From Hybos culiciformis (Eukaryota > Arthropoda > Insecta > Diptera > Hybotidae), in NCBI GenBank assembly GCA_964007475.1, contig OZ023274.1, positions 86,075,936 to 86,139,935 of the forward strand: a DNA stretch of 64,000 bases. Reading direction: 5' to 3'. The number at the start of each line of letters is the position of its first letter. Position 1 is the first letter of the stretch. This document shows, in pieces, positions 1-13,977 of the stretch. The position numbers and the translations under genes are program-made. The notes beneath the pieces are model-generated. The model was not told where the DNA came from. It ran no database searches and was given only the letters and a program-made list of their open reading frames with translations.

Positions 1-539
1 CGTAAACGTAAAAGCGAGAATTTCAAATTGCCTAAAATAAAGTTACTTAGATTACCTATTTTTTTTACATACCTACCGAGTTTAGTTTTATTTCATAAAT
101 ATTTCACTAATTGAAGGATCTTTTTTTTTTTTAAGTTTAAAATTAAGTTTATCTTTAAAACTTAATGGAGAAAAAAAACATGATATGTCAAATTAAGAAA
201 AATTTAAATATTTTTTTTTACATTAATGAATGAATAGAAAAGGAAATATTTGGCTCCCATTCTTTCATTTTCGAAAATTAAATTTACAAATGCTTAATCA
301 ATGGCATTGTACTCATGATGTGTTAGTTAAAAGACCTTACTTATGTTTTTTAAATTAGAATTAACGTTACTGTTTTCTGACTCATATATTTTTTCTACTG
401 TTTTGTACATAAAATGAATCATGCTGAAATATTTGCAAATGTTTTCTTTAACTAGTTTATTTTTTGTAATCTTTTTCTCAAATGAATGACGAAAAAAAAG
501 GAAAAAATACGAAGCAATTGTTCTTTTTTTTAATTATAG

Positions 540-2747
540 GTTGACAATCGAAAAGTTGATAGCATCTCCAACATGAATACAGCACAACATAATTTTCAAA
601 ACATTCAGGTATTAACTTTATCTAATCCTCGTGATAATGTGCATTGTGTATATATTATTATTTTGAATTTAACTTATTTATTTTGTCTTTTATGTTATTC
701 ATTAATCCATTTAAATTCTTATGCTTAGTAATAATTTTTGACACAGAAGCAAATACATCAGTCATGTATAGGATTGGGAATACCGGACCAAATTTCCAAT
801 ACCGGTATTTCGGTATTGGAAATTTGTAATCCTGAGATCTCGGTATTAATACCGGTATTATTTTGAATAAATAATTTAATAAAAAAAAAGGGTTTGACTA
901 TTAAAAAAATCGAAATTTATTTATTTAAAGAAGAAAAATGAAAAAACAAAATTCAGTAAAATGTTAGTTATATATTAATTTAAAAAAAAGGAAGAAAACA
1001 TAAAATATTAAAGTTCTACTTTCTCTGTAGTTGCTTGTTGATTTAAGACCTCAGAATATACTCAGAATACTAGATTGCTGCTATTTTCGCATTAAAAAAT
1101 AATAATGCGAATATTTTTTTTGTACAAAAAAACCATAAAAAAACATTATATTGGTGAAATTATATAGAATACCGAAATACCGGTATTTGACTTTTTCAAT
1201 ACCGGTATTTCGGCAACTATATATTGTTCCAAATACCGGGATCCCGGTATTCCCAACACTAGTCATGTATGTGATTAGAACTCCTACTTACATTAAATAT
1301 TTCAATGCCAAAAATATAATGTGATTTTAAGCTTTTTAAATGTCAAAGTCTTCTATTATATTCGTTAACTTCATGCGATAAAAATTTAATGTGTTTTAGA
1401 ATTCTTTTACGGTGAAGCTCTATAGTGTTTTTTATTTTTATAGAATGAGAAAGTAATTATACTGTTTGAACAAAACACGAACAAGTTTTGAAAAAATAAA
1501 ATACGAAATAGTTTTGAAAGTAGTAGCTTTAAACAGTTTCTCATGGGAGTTTGTTTTAATGCGGAAATTAACTAAAATACTCTTGTTTTTAGTAGTTTAG
1601 ATGTTTTTCGTTAATTTATTTTATATCACATTCATAAGAAAAAGTAGTAATCAATGTATGTGTGTCCGAGTTTTGTTTAATTTTTGTAATGTAATAATAA
1701 AATTAGTTAAAAATTTAACTGGCATGAAAACCTAAATAAAATAATTTAATACAGTCAAATTAATATAAATAACATTTTATTAGAAATAATTTTAAAAATA
1801 ATTTGATTTTCAGTATGATCACAGTTCTTATGGCCAGTATGCACCTAATTTAGTAGATAATGTTAATTCATCGTATAATCCGCACAATATGAATCAATTT
1901 GATTTACAATTAACTAATCAATACCAGGATGTGAGTAATATAGGCACTGAAGAAGACATTTCGAGAAAAAATATAAGTGACTTAAGATTAATGCAAGATA
2001 AAAGTTATACATCACCAAGGACTCCTACGACTATACCAGAAATAGTATTTTCTGGTAAGCTTGAATATTTAAAGTTTGTCTCGTATTACATTTTTTTTTT
2101 TTTTTTAGACTTTTCTACTAGTACAGATTATTCTAGAGGTAAGTTATAAAGTTATTAAGTCCACTGAAGAAACAAACTTATATTTGTATATGATCAAATG
2201 CACTTTTCACATTATATAAATTTTACTAAGAAAGATATTTAAGCCATTAGCATTTTGTTTTAAGTTTAAATTATTTTTAATATACGGTCCAATTAAAGTG
2301 GGTAGGACATTTTAAGCTAACAACGTAATATAGAAAAATGTATTAATTTTTATTTATTTGATTGCTCTAATGAATTTCCTTAATCTATCTAAATCTTAGA
2401 CTAAAAGAATGATTTGCTTACGAAAATTGTAACTCACAATATTTGATACAAAAAACCGACTCAGTATGCTGAAAACAGACGTATAAAGTAAGTACTTATA
2501 AATACAAACTAATGCATACAAAGACTAAATCAAATTGTGCTTCTTTGGTTAAATCCTAGTTTTAAAAAAAATATTTGAACACTTGAAAAATAATTTTATT
2601 TTATTTGTTTCAGAAATTTTCGAAACTTTGGATTTAGGGCAATTAGAATTAGGACAAATGGATGTTGCAGGCTTGCAAATGTTAACCGATCCAAATATCA
2701 TAACTGATCCAATGATTGAAGATAGTTTTCGTAGAGACCTTAATTAA
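540..2747 (+). CDS. CRTC: CREB-regulated transcription coactivator (CRTC/TORC), C-terminal part
   Basis: The last four coding exons are at 540-608, 1814-2054, 2109-2138 and 2614-2747; the 5' part lies before the window. Splice phases join (0, 1, 1) and the frame ends at TAA 2745-2747. The C-terminus reads GLQMLTDPNIITDPMIEDSF, which matches the conserved CRTC C-terminal transactivation domain, where family members share a LQMLSDP...ADP..EDSFR pattern. CRTC proteins are cAMP/calcium-controlled coactivators that bind the bZIP of CREB. In the family, SIK-family kinases phosphorylate them and hold them in the cytoplasm; the N-terminal CREB-binding domain and main phosphosites are not in this window. 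The 30-nt exon 2109-2138 is unusually short but keeps the frame. The first visible intron carries a hAT-type MITE. The identification is confident from the C-terminal motif; earlier exons may exist in 1-539 but none was seen. Confidence 0.85.
769..1261. mobile_element. hAT-type non-autonomous DNA transposon (MITE)
   Basis: A 493-bp element lies in the CRTC intron between exons 540-608 and 1814-2054. Its left end is TAGGATTGGGAATACC and its right end, read inward on the minus strand, is TAGTGTTGGGAATACC. It is flanked by a perfect 8-bp duplication, GTCATGTA, at 761-768 and 1262-1269. An 8-bp target duplication with TAG-type termini is the hAT signature. Subterminal palindromes AATACCGGTATT recur several times near both ends. 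There is no transposase frame, so it would need a hAT transposase supplied elsewhere. Confidence 0.85.
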
Positions 2748-2827
2748 TTTTTAGTTTGGCATGGAGTAATTAATGGATTAAAAGTAAAATTTTTATGTAA
2801 ATTTATTTTTATTTCTTACGTTTTAAT

Positions 2828-2833
2828 AATAAA
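2828..2833 (+). terminator. poly(A) signal of CRTC
   Basis: AATAAA lies 80 nt after the CRTC stop codon, followed by a T-rich stretch. Confidence 0.6.
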
Positions 2834-4339
2834 GATATTTCAAATTTTAATTGTTTTTTTTTTTTTGAAAAAGAAATAAATTAAAATCTCGAAAATTTGT
2901 ACAAATCTTAATATTAGGGTGATATATATTAATAAAGCAACTGGGTAGTGCTGGAAAACTTTAATGTTCCATGGATTTCATTATTAATGGTATAACAAAT
3001 TAAATAAAAACTAACAACTTATTCATCTTATGCAAAAAGAAAATACTAAATATTTAGGGATAGATAATCGGTAAAAGAAAATAATTTCAACAGCAGAACA
3101 TAAGAATATATTTTTGTTCCCAAAATTTGATGCTCAATCAAATAAATCTGAATATTATTATTTAATATATTTGCAGATACAATAGAACATAATAGTAGTA
3201 GAAATAGTAGAAAATAATAGTATACTGCAGAATGGGGCGATGAGAATAATGCATAGTTTTGCACTTTTTTCAATACAAAAAAAAAATTAAAAATTTTTAA
3301 TTATTTTTCAAAAAAAAAAAATAATTGCCATCTATAACTTATTGAAAACAAATTAATTATAGTTAACCATTACAAAAATTAACTAGTTATTTATATTTGA
3401 CGAAAAGGAAAATTAGTCAAAAACTTAAAAAAGATGAGTTCTTTTCAATTATCCCAGAATATTAATAGATTTTAATCAAAATTAGTGCAATAACAATAAG
3501 TAAAAGAAAATGTACGAAAGTTAATCGAATGTCTTATGATTTCGGAAAATGATGACAAATTCTTCAAATTATCACACACATTCAAAAAAAATCTTCGAAA
3601 TACACAACGAAGTGCTCCTGTGCCTTCAAGTAAATTTAAGTTTGAAATATTGGACATAAACAAATCTTGATGTTTTTAATTTTTCTTCCAATATACACTA
3701 AAATCGACAAATGGAGAAATTAAAATTACCTTCTTAATGCTTTCATTCAACATTAAAATAAAAAATTATCTGAAAATTATCATAATAAATACATATAACA
3801 GATTGAAAAAAAAAACACAATTTACAAAACTCTTGACAACTACGATCATTGTGGATAGATTAAATAAAATAATTTTCGATTAGCTGTTCTCTTTGAATGG
3901 GAAAAAATAATGTTTATATCTTGTACCCTCAGCGCATTATAAAAAATTTGGAAAATGAACAACAATTATACAATTAAAATCGAGTGTCTAACATATATTT
4001 TAACACAAAAAATCGCATAGTTATTTACAGAATATTATTATCAATATTATTTATTACACAAATTACTAAATCTCTAATATTTTTGTTATTTTTTTATAAA
4101 TTGATTATTTTTTCTTATGTATTTACCGTCATTGCATTTAACAAAAACTATATCATAAAGAACTAAACAAATAATTGTGAATTGTCATAATTTTCATTAT
4201 TAGTAAAAACTTAATGATTTTTTTATATAAAACATAATGAAGTTAACATCAATTTCGGTATGAATTTTTTTTTTTTTAATTCTTTACTATTTAAATTGTT
4301 TTTTTTTTAGTCCATCACGAATATAGCATTTGGTGTTCG
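2834..4339. other. intergenic, convergent gene ends (CRTC / GRK)
   Basis: AT-rich spacer between the 3' ends of CRTC (plus) and the GRK gene (minus). Only short, low-complexity open frames are present and no conserved protein motif was seen. The 3' UTR of GRK must lie in its upper part. Confidence 0.5.
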
Positions 4340-7300
4340 CTAGTTGGGCCCATTAGTGGGTTTTAATTGATTTGTATTTGATATTAATACCGATTTTGAA
4401 TCTCTTTCTGTTCCGTATATTTTACCAGCCTTTTTTGCCATCGAACCCAGAAGTTCTTCTGAAATTTTGTGAGCTGATTTTAAAGATAAAGACCATTCTT
4501 TTAAGCCAATTTCATCCTACAACAAAAATTATTTTGTTAAAAAATTTTAATCATAATTTTATTTTCTTACCGGATTCGTTAAAATAGCTTTTCCACCATC
4601 TTTCAGACGTATTTGTATACATTGCTCATTTTTATGTTGAACAAAGTCTGAAGATACTTCTTCAATTTGATCCATAAAAATTAATTCGGGTTTAGCATTC
4701 GCACTTTCAGTATGCAATTCCAACCTTTAATTATAAACATTTAAAATAAGAGTGTTAAAACTATATTCCTAGATACTAAAAGCTGCTTTCAAAAGATACA
4801 TAATAGTCTGATAGGATGTTGTGTTATTAGAAAAAATTATATGCTGTCACATCATTTTTTATAAATTTTAATTTCGGAACGTTCATATTTGAAAAAGTAC
4901 CGAATTATGAAGCTGAAAACAAATTATAATGGTCTTGAATATCAATTGATTTTCAAGAGATTCACAATTTTTTTTAAGTAATGGAACTTAATTAAATAAA
5001 TCTAACGACGACAACCTATGGATTGTTATTTTTCGGCTTTTTTTCATTACAGAATTTTGACTTAAAATCCCATTTTTTTAATAATAAAAATTGTTACCTA
5101 TTTGGGTATAATTTAGCATAGCGTGTTTGCCATACGGATGCGAACGTACCACCAACTTTTTTTACATAACCATGCAAAATACAGTCTGATTCTTTTTCGT
5201 CAGCGTCGAACCTTTGTTTTTGTTTCGCTTTCTTTTTCTGTTCTAACTTATCAGTTTCGATATTTACTGTTTCAAATACTGTTTCTGCAACTTCTTGTTG
5301 CCACCTTTAGAAAATTAAAAAATTTATATAAGTTGAAATTCTTTCAAACATCAAAATGAAGAGATTTTTAATAGGGAAGAAAGCATCAAAATTGTAAACG
5401 GAAAAATATATAATAAAAAAAAAACGGTTACACTCCTGTTGGAGCTACATATACAACACAAATAAAAATGGAGAAGACAATTAATTAACTGTTTAGAAAA
5501 AGTTTCAAAAAACATCTAAGTTTAGTATCAAAATTAATTTTTGTTTTTTTAAGCTAATGAATATGTCTAATTCATTGAAAAAATCAATTAAATTACCTTT
5601 CAGAAATTGTTAGTGGGAAATATCTATAAAGCTCTTGATCTGCTTCAGTCAGTTTAATACCTTTGGTATCTTCTTCATCAAATGATCCTATATCAAATGC
5701 GTCCGCAGCATTAACCTCTCCTCGAGGAGGTATAAGTGGTGGAGTATATTTTTGAATATATACTTGTTGCCAGTCGATTCCGTAAAAAAATGGATGTTCT
5801 TTTACCTCATCAGCTCTGAGAAAAATTAAAGTTAAAATTGTTATCTTTAATACATTTAAAAAAAAATTACCCTCGCCCCTTACAACCAATACGATTTTCC
5901 ACATCCCTTTGAAGTAAACATTCTAATAAATTTTTAAGTTCATCACTAAATGTGTCAGGAAGCTCAACGTTCTAAAAAAAAAAAAATTTTTAATTTAAAA
6001 TAGAGAACAAATATCAAATGAATAAATATTTTACCATAGTTAGTGTCATTCTGTCAATTTCATGTTTATCTTTAGTCTTATGCTGTCGAAATGGTGAATG
6101 GCCTTTTAATAATTTATAGAGCATACAACCAAAGCTGAACCAGTCAGCACTAGAATCATAAGGAGTACCTTTTGATAACACTTCTGGCGCCATATACCCA
6201 TGTGTTCCAACTGATGCATGAGGTTTCTTTTTCGAGAAATCACAAGCTAAACCGAGATCCGATATACGTACATGTCCATTTTCATCAAGTAAAATATTTG
6301 CGGGTTTCAGATCTCTATAAACAATAAATCGTTTGTGCATGTGTTCTAATCCCAGAATTACCTTTATTAAATTAATATAATTATTTAATACTTTATTTTA
6401 AAGAAATATGTATTATAAATTATTTTCAGTTTAGTTTAATGGCATCATTAAATTTTTAATTGGATGTTTAGAAACTAATTTTGTTTCCTTCTTCTGTCAT
6501 TAACATAACTCTGAAACTGTTTCTTATTAATTTCAAATTTCAAATATATAAATTAATAAGTCAATGTAAATATTTAAATTTGAATTTCAAAAGCTCGATT
6601 AAAAAAATAATTAAATGAGATTATGAATTATCTTATTATCATCATACCAAGTAAAATTAAGAGAATACTATAAAATAAAAGATAAACCATGTTTTAATAT
6701 ATAATAGCTAATTAAATATGGATTTAGAAACCTTATTTCCTATTTTTTTTTTTTTTTTAAGTAAAAATTTAAAATAAATATTTTTTTATCAACTAAATAA
6801 TCGGGCTTGTAATGTTCTAATAAATTATCGTTTTAATTCAAGTATATTATTCTAAGAAAACAATAAATATGATGAATTTTTTTTAATCTAAATATTTGTT
6901 TTACTTTACATTTTTTAATTCTTCAGTTATGTAACAGGTAAAAATTGAAATAAAGATTAAAAAGATTGTGAACTTACTTCAGCGGCGTAGAATTTCATCT
7001 CCGATTCATTAAAAACACCATGTTGTTGTAGATGATAATGTAAATCACCACCATTCATTAAATCTAATATAAAACATAATTTATCGGGTGTGTGAAAAGC
7101 ATATGTCATACAAACAATGAATGGGCAGTCAACCTTAATAAAAAAAAACACACGAACAAAAATTGATTTAGCATCATCCATAAAGTTTTAGAATAAACAT
7201 AATTGTTAAAATTAATCAAAAAATATATTATTATTTACAATCTTACGTGCATAATAAGACAACAACGATTAAGAGCCACTTACTCCTGTACTAACTAGTG

Positions 7301-10300
7301 ACAACATGGTCCTCTCGTTCAAAGCAAGTGTTTCACCTTGTTTCATTTTAATACGTTTTTTATCTAAACATTTCATTGCGTACATTTTTCCGGTATCAGC
7401 CTTACGGCATCCATAAACTTCACCAAAGCCTCCTCTCCCAATAATTCTGTGAACACTGAAATCATTCATAGTGAGCTGGAAACAAAATTTAATTATGACC
7501 AATAATGAAGATTTTTTTAATGTAGAAAAAATTATTTTTTATATAATTAAAATATTTTATAAGTGATATTTTTTTTGTTACCTGAATGTTTAATTCCAAA
7601 TTTTTCCATTGACAAAATCTCGTGAATTTTTCGCTGAAATGAAGAAAAAAAATTCAACATTACAAATATGTATTTTTTTTACAGTAAAATAGTATTAAAA
7701 CCTTTCCAAGAATTTCCGAAATGGTTTTCCCTTCAAGTGATTGAAAATTTCTTCTATATATGGCTACATAAATAAATGAAAATTGAAGATTTATTAGATA
7801 TACATATAATATAATGAATTATTATGGAAAATATACATGTATAATTTTGTTTTTTTCAATTACTTAACATAATTTGATTCGGAATAGGATTTTTGTATAT
7901 ACCTTTCGTAAGGTAACGAAAATTTTTGTTTCAGAGAAATGTTTTCTTTTTGAATCAAAAAAAAAACTGAAAAGGAAATTCCGATTAAAACATGGCAGCA
8001 AAGAAATTTCATGCCTATGTCCTAAATGATGTTTCGTTTTTCCGCATTGGCCTAAAAAACATCAATTCATAAATATATTTTTAATGGTTTTTTCTAACAG
8101 AAATTGAACATCTTTTGGATACATAAATATTAAAATACAGCGTCTATGTGCATCCAATCAGTTGCACAAAAGTTATGAGAACAGAAGCTTGTAAAAAAAA
8201 TAAAGTGATAGAAAGTATCGTGAAAACTTTAACAAATTTTGAAAAAAAAAAAAAAAACAAAATGTTAGACCCTCAAAAGGTAAAAACTTAAAATCACTTG
8301 CATCTAAGTAATGTTTTAATTAATATTTTAATTAAAATAAATTAAAAAAAAATAAATCAAATTTTGCTCGATAATAATAAAGGTAAAAAAATTCAAATGA
8401 AAATAAATAAAATTCTAAAATGCTACAAAAAATTGTACCTACTAATTTCAAAAATTGATTTAAAATATAATAATTGTAACTATAACAATTGTAAAAAAGA
8501 ATTTAAATCTAAAAAAAAAAAAGTATGTCTCTGTAAATTACCTCAAATAAATTAAGAGGAACTTCATTTTTCATTAAATATTTCTGTACGTTTGCAACTG
8601 CTTCTTTGGAGTATTCCTTAAATTAATATAAATATTATTTTATTGTTCAGATCTTAATTTTTGATAAATCTTACATGTGTATGTGAAAGCATTTCTTTCA
8701 TAATAAAATTGTCATATATTTCTTTTGCTAACTTTTTACGCTCTTCGTAGGATTCAGTTTTCTCAAAGTTTTTAATCTAAAAAATTAAAAAAACAAATTA
8801 ATATATACACATATACAAATAAAAGACAAAAAGGAAAAACATCGTATGTATTATTAAAGATCTATTAATCGCATAAGTAATTTATTAAGTTCCAGACAAT
8901 TAACTGAGTAAATGGCAAAGTTATCTCTAAAATTTTCAACATCCATGTGTATTTCGTTATTCTAAATGTTGAAATTAATGTTGGATGTTGCTCAAGATTG
9001 GTAGATCTGAGAATTTTTTCTTATTGCAAATAATCGTAATCGATCTTTGAACAAACATGGTAGATGTGACACCATTCTATACAAATTATGAATACTAAGA
9101 AATTGCTTAACGTCTAAATATACCTCTTCATAAAACTTTAATTGCGGAATTGGCTCTTCAGAACAATTTTCACAAAAATCTTTGAACAGCAAAAAACCTA
9201 TAAATTATAATTAATCATTAAAATTGATTGAAAATATATTAAAAATAATAAACTTACCTAATACTTGATTAAAAATGTTATTAAAATTGATTTCATTTTC
9301 TTTCTCTAAATATTTGAACATAACACTTCGGACACTGGAAAATAAAATAAACAATATAAAATTAGACGCCTAATCATGAAAGGGTACACAATGTCTTAGC
9401 AGAACAACAGTTTGGAAATTTTCTTAATTATTTATAAATTTTTAGAATTTTCGATAATGTAGATTATAATATATTATTTGAATAAAGAAACAAGTACTCC
9501 AAATTCTTTTCAATTTCTTTTATACTTTCTTTATCTTTGTTTATCTTAACTAACTGAATTGTCTTAATATATAACTTAACTACAATCAAGAAGCCTGAAT
9601 CTTCATGAAATTAGTAACAGTATAGTCGAGTATATTTTTAGTTTTATAAAGTTTGAAAAATGTTATTCTTAATATTTTTCATACATTAGCTAAAGCTAAA
9701 TCAAACAAATTGCTGCATATTGTAAAATTAACTATGGAACAAATTTCTACATGAAAGTATATAATATGTTTTAGTTTTAAACCTACATATATAAAATTAT
9801 GTTTAAATAAAAAATAAATATATGGAGGAAAATGTAAACAAATTTATAAATAGGAACAAGAAAATAATTTAATGTGCACATAAAAAAAAAAATATTTTAT
9901 TTGATATCTGTAGGAATATAATAAGTACATATAATAATGTTCACTTATTCCAACTTTACATTCAAAATCAAGTTAAAATTATACTATCTTTTCTTAGAAA
10001 TAAATGTATTTCAAATACGATGGAAGCCAATTGAAGCCTAAGCAGTTTTTCCACCTAAATAAATAATTGAAATAAGTAATTCTTTTAATGTCATTCGATT
10101 GAATAAATTTAAGAAAATTTACACACAAAAACACTTTATTCGCATCTGGAAATCATCCTGCTGACCAAGAAAATATTCTGCTTTATATATACATATACAT
10201 ATAAGTTTCACAATATGATGAGAAAATGTCTATCCAAATTTGATTTATCTTAAAATTTTTAACTATAATAAATTTTTGAGAATTGATTTGACTTAATAAA

Positions 10301-12464
10301 GAATAAAGAATTTTATTATTTTAATTCTACTTCGAGTTATAAGGTCGATTTGGTATAAATTGAAAAAAAAGTTTGAATAAAATAAATAGAAAACAATTAG
10401 AAACAATCTTCGGATTAAATAAAAACAAAACTTAATTTTCCATTAGCATTTTATCATTAAATTTAATCTTTTGAGCTTTTACATTTATAATCTTAATCTT
10501 ATAAACTTCCAGAGTTAGTTATAATTAATTTGTGCATGAATAAATAAAAATATTTAAAAATAAAAATAATTACATAAAAATGGAGTTATTCAAATATTAG
10601 GATTAGTAGGATAAAATATTTTTAGATTTCTTTATTTTTTTTTTAAGGTATTGTCACATACATACATATTATAACATATTTCTCAAGGACTTTTCACTTG
10701 TTGACCTAATTTTAAGTTGCATAAGAACAAGAAGTATAGCTAATAAGCTTATAACATAAATTTTACTGTAAATATAATTAAGATGCATTCTATTATGTTA
10801 TTAATAGCAGCATTAGAATATTAGAAGTACTTAGTTACTTATTATTGACACCTGCCAAATCCAATCCAATCAATCTCTTCAAAGATTTAAAACTGAATTA
10901 CCTATATTAAAACAAAAAGAGATGTGCACGATTTCTACATTAGATTCTATAATGTTTTAGTCGTACCTAATTCTACAAATTCTACAAATTTCCGTTCACT
11001 TACTTATTTCAAAGTTTCCTACACAAAATTTCTTAGTTCATTGCTGTTATTAAATTTCTATTAGTAAAGTAGGTAATCAGAAATTGGATTTTTATGATGA
11101 CAATCTTTAACTCAATATTTGCTTTATCATATAAATAATTTTGGTAACTATTTTCATAGAATTATTTCTTAATTAGGTTATCTTTAATAGCAATTTTTGT
11201 CATCACTCAAAAAAAAAAAAAAATATGTATAACATTCCTTATTTCTTCCGCAATTACGACCCTTTAATTCTGTAAATTTATGAAAATAAAACCAATTTGT
11301 ATCAGCAACGAAATTGAAAAAAAAAAAACCGCACATAAAATAATTCCAAATCGTTTTGTTTCTAAAAAAAAAAAAAAAAAATAATAAAAAAAATTCTTGG
11401 CAAAGATCAAATTTTTTACATATATTCTTTAATTGAAATAATTTATATTTCATTTTTACTTTTTACTTTTTTTTTTCTTTTTTTTTGCGTTCAAGTATCT
11501 ATTCTGCATACTAAGTAAATAATAAGAAAAAAAAAATTAGCAGCAAAATAAATAAATATAGGTACATAGGTATCTAAGTTTTTTTTTTTTTTTAATATAA
11601 ACAAGAAATTAAAAAAAAAAACATAATTTCCTTATTTTAAAAAAAAAACTTAATATACCTATATCTATATATTATATCTATCTACAGAGTATGATGATCA
11701 AATTTATTCGGATTTCAAAAAAAGAAAATATATATTTTTTAATTTTTTTTCTTCTTGATAATGTTACTTATAGGGTCCAGAAAACATACGTACGTACATA
11801 CATATAATTTTTTTTATATCTTATTTTGAAAAATAAATAATAAAATTTAAATACTAAAATCAGCAGCATAGTTACAGAAACAAAAAAAAAAAAAAAAATT
11901 AGGACAATTTTATGTAAAAAAAAAAAAAAAAAACTATGTATACTATACTCTTACCGACCCCACACTTGAAAGAAAAATTACAGAAAAACAACAATCTTTT
12001 AAATTAGATAAGGTTAGTAGTAGATAAAGTTAGATTCCTATATATCTTTTTTAGAGATTTTAAACAAACCTTGGATCTGGAAGAACTATTTTTTTGCTTG
12101 CTCTAGCAGCTGGTGTACATTTTGACTTTTCCATTGCCATTAGATAGCTTAAAATAAACACAAAATAATAGTATATATTAATTATTTTTTTTTTTTAATT
12201 TAAGATTCCAAAAATCAAGTTTTATTTTAATTTTTATTATTATTATTATGGAAAACTTTCTTTATCCAGTTTCTTCTCCTTCGCGACGGCGGTTCGTCGT
12301 CGATGATATTCTATTATTGCACTTTGATGATATTTTATTATTATTTTTTTGACTCTTGTTGCGAACGAAAAAAACAACAAAAGATACGAACAAAATCTTT
12401 CTTCTAAATCAAATAATATTATTATTCACCTGACATCAGCGAGCACTGCTTCCAAATCCGCCAT
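4340..12464 (-). CDS. Gprk1: G-protein-coupled receptor kinase, GRK2/3 type (Gprk1)
   Basis: Serine/threonine kinase that phosphorylates agonist-bound receptors at the plasma membrane. Sixteen coding exons, in transcript order: 12430-12464, 12070-12147, 9258-9334, 9124-9197, 8675-8776, 8542-8616, 7702-7763, 7582-7633, 7284-7475, 6978-7133, 6035-6361, 5871-5971, 5597-5815, 5098-5304, 4571-4724, 4340-4516. They sum to 2088 nt, 695 aa (vertebrate GRK2 is 689). The start [20 protein letters not shown] is nearly invariant in GRK2/3. An RGS-homology domain covers roughly residues 50-175. The kinase domain has the glycine loop GRGGFGEV (198-205), Lys220, YRDLKPAN (Asp318) and the AGC-type DLG (336-338). 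The linker contains [22 protein letters not shown] domain (about 560-655, [10 protein letters not shown] onward) is the G-beta-gamma and PIP2 binding module that separates GRK2/3 from GRK4-6. Introns 9335-12069 (2.7 kb) and 12148-12429 lie near the 5' end. No broken exon was seen. Confidence 0.95.
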
Positions 12465-12626
12465 TTTTTTCTGGAATTGTTTTTCTTATACTTTACTCTA
12501 GAAAAAAACTTTTATAAATTTTTTTTTTTTTTTTTTGTTTTTGAAAGTTTTTGTATGCTCTTTTTAGAGGTTTTTTTTTTCAATAATTTTTTTAAGTTTA
12601 ATTATAAAAATAATATTTTCTCATAT

Positions 12627-12653
12627 TTAAAAAAAAAAAAAAAAAAAAAAAAA
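12627..12653. repeat. poly(A) run in A/T homopolymer zone
   Basis: A long A run sits in a homopolymer-rich zone (about 12.47-12.9 kb) just upstream of the GRK start codon. The apparent lysine- and phenylalanine-rich open frame across it is a by-product of these runs. Confidence 0.7.
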
Positions 12654-13315
12654 TATTTACATTTAAAATTTCTTCTTCTTTTTAAATTTGACTTTTTTTT
12701 CTTTAACTTTTTTTTTCCTAAGCTTTTTTTTTTTTTTTACATGACACACAATTTATTCTATTGAAAACTTTATTTTATCTTAATTTTCTTTTAATTTTTC
12801 GAAATAAATTTTTTTATATAAATTTCTAATTTAATTTTTATTTTTATAGAAAAACATTTCTTTTAAATTTTTTTTGTGTAAAAAGTAGATTGAAAAAACA
12901 TGAAAAAAGGATTTATAAGATAAGTATTATTCTTTACAGAGTTTAAAAAAAATACAGATTTTATTTTACAGAAAGACAGAACAGGGCCGTTATTAAATTG
13001 TGTATTTTTTTTTATGCCCATACTGTGATATTGGCCATGGCCATCGCGTCTAAATCATTAACTTAAATTAATAAACTGATACATTATTGTTTGTTGTATT
13101 TTTTTTCATTCAACCATAAATTAAATATATAATATATAGTTTTTGATTCAACTCTCATTGACATTACATTAAAACTATTCCGGGAGAAGCACTAATAAGT
13201 TTATAAAACTATTAACTACGCATAAATTCAAATATTTTAATAGGTGCAAACCATAGAATAATTAGTATAAAGAAAGGCTATTAATGGTGTGGTAAGAAGT
13301 AAGTGTTGAAAATCA

Positions 13316-13457
13316 AAAATGTACCCCCCCTAGAACTAAAATTTGTTTCCGATTGCAATATTTCCCTTTTGTTAAACTTTTTTCGTATAAACGGAAAACT
13401 ATGATATGGTTTTTTCGTGGTGAAAGTGAGTGGTGAAAACTTGGGGGGGTACATTTT
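13316..13457. repeat. short inverted-repeat element (possible MITE fragment)
   Basis: AAAATGTACCCCCCC at 13316-13330 is repeated perfectly as its reverse complement at 13443-13457, giving a 142-bp unit with 15-bp terminal inverted repeats in otherwise AT-rich DNA. No clear target-site duplication was found, so the element class is open. Confidence 0.45.
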
Positions 13458-13680
13458 GACAGTTAAACAACAACAACTTTGACTTCCTTATTGTTTTCCT
13501 TTTCTTAAGGAAAAAAAATTCAATTGCCAGGCTGTGGTGCAAACACATTAAAATAAACATAACAGAATCTCAATTATGCGAATAAAATAATCGTGAATTT
13601 TAATCAGCTCCCAACAAATACATAAACATTTTGTTACATGCGATGATTTGTTTTTTTTTTCTATTAACGTTAAGCCCCCG

Positions 13681-13977
13681 TTAATGATTCTCTACCTCTT
13701 TTAGATGTTTCATACCATCTGGCCCACGAAAACAAAGCCCTTTTTTGTGGGCAAAAGGGTTTGACCACTGATTTAAGTAGGCATGCATCATTAATTTATA
13801 TAGGCCAGTGTCTTTGATGCTTTTGTTGCAAGAAAACTGATTGGTATAAACAGACACAATACAAACTACACCGTATTCAATATTTGAAGCGATTTCTATT
13901 GCGCTATTTTTATTCCCTATATTTATTCGCTTGATATCAAGCGAAAAATAAGTTAATATTTTCCTTTGGACTCTAAT
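13681..13977 (-). other. unrecognised open reading stretch (about 99 codons)
   Basis: An open frame ending in GPDGMKHLKEVENH and a stop at 13681-13683. It has no ATG at its 5' end, so if coding it would be an exon or a fragment. Its base composition is less AT-rich than its neighbours and its residue mix is not low-complexity. I recognise no family. It could be a decayed transposon exon or chance. Confidence 0.15.

Noticed and set aside
5123..5359. Plus-strand open frame of 78 codons
   Set aside because: Antisense shadow of the GRK PH-domain exon 5098-5304.
12477..12764. 95-codon plus-strand open frame rich in Phe, Lys and Leu
   Set aside because: It is made of poly(T) and poly(A) runs directly upstream of the GRK start; no real protein features.
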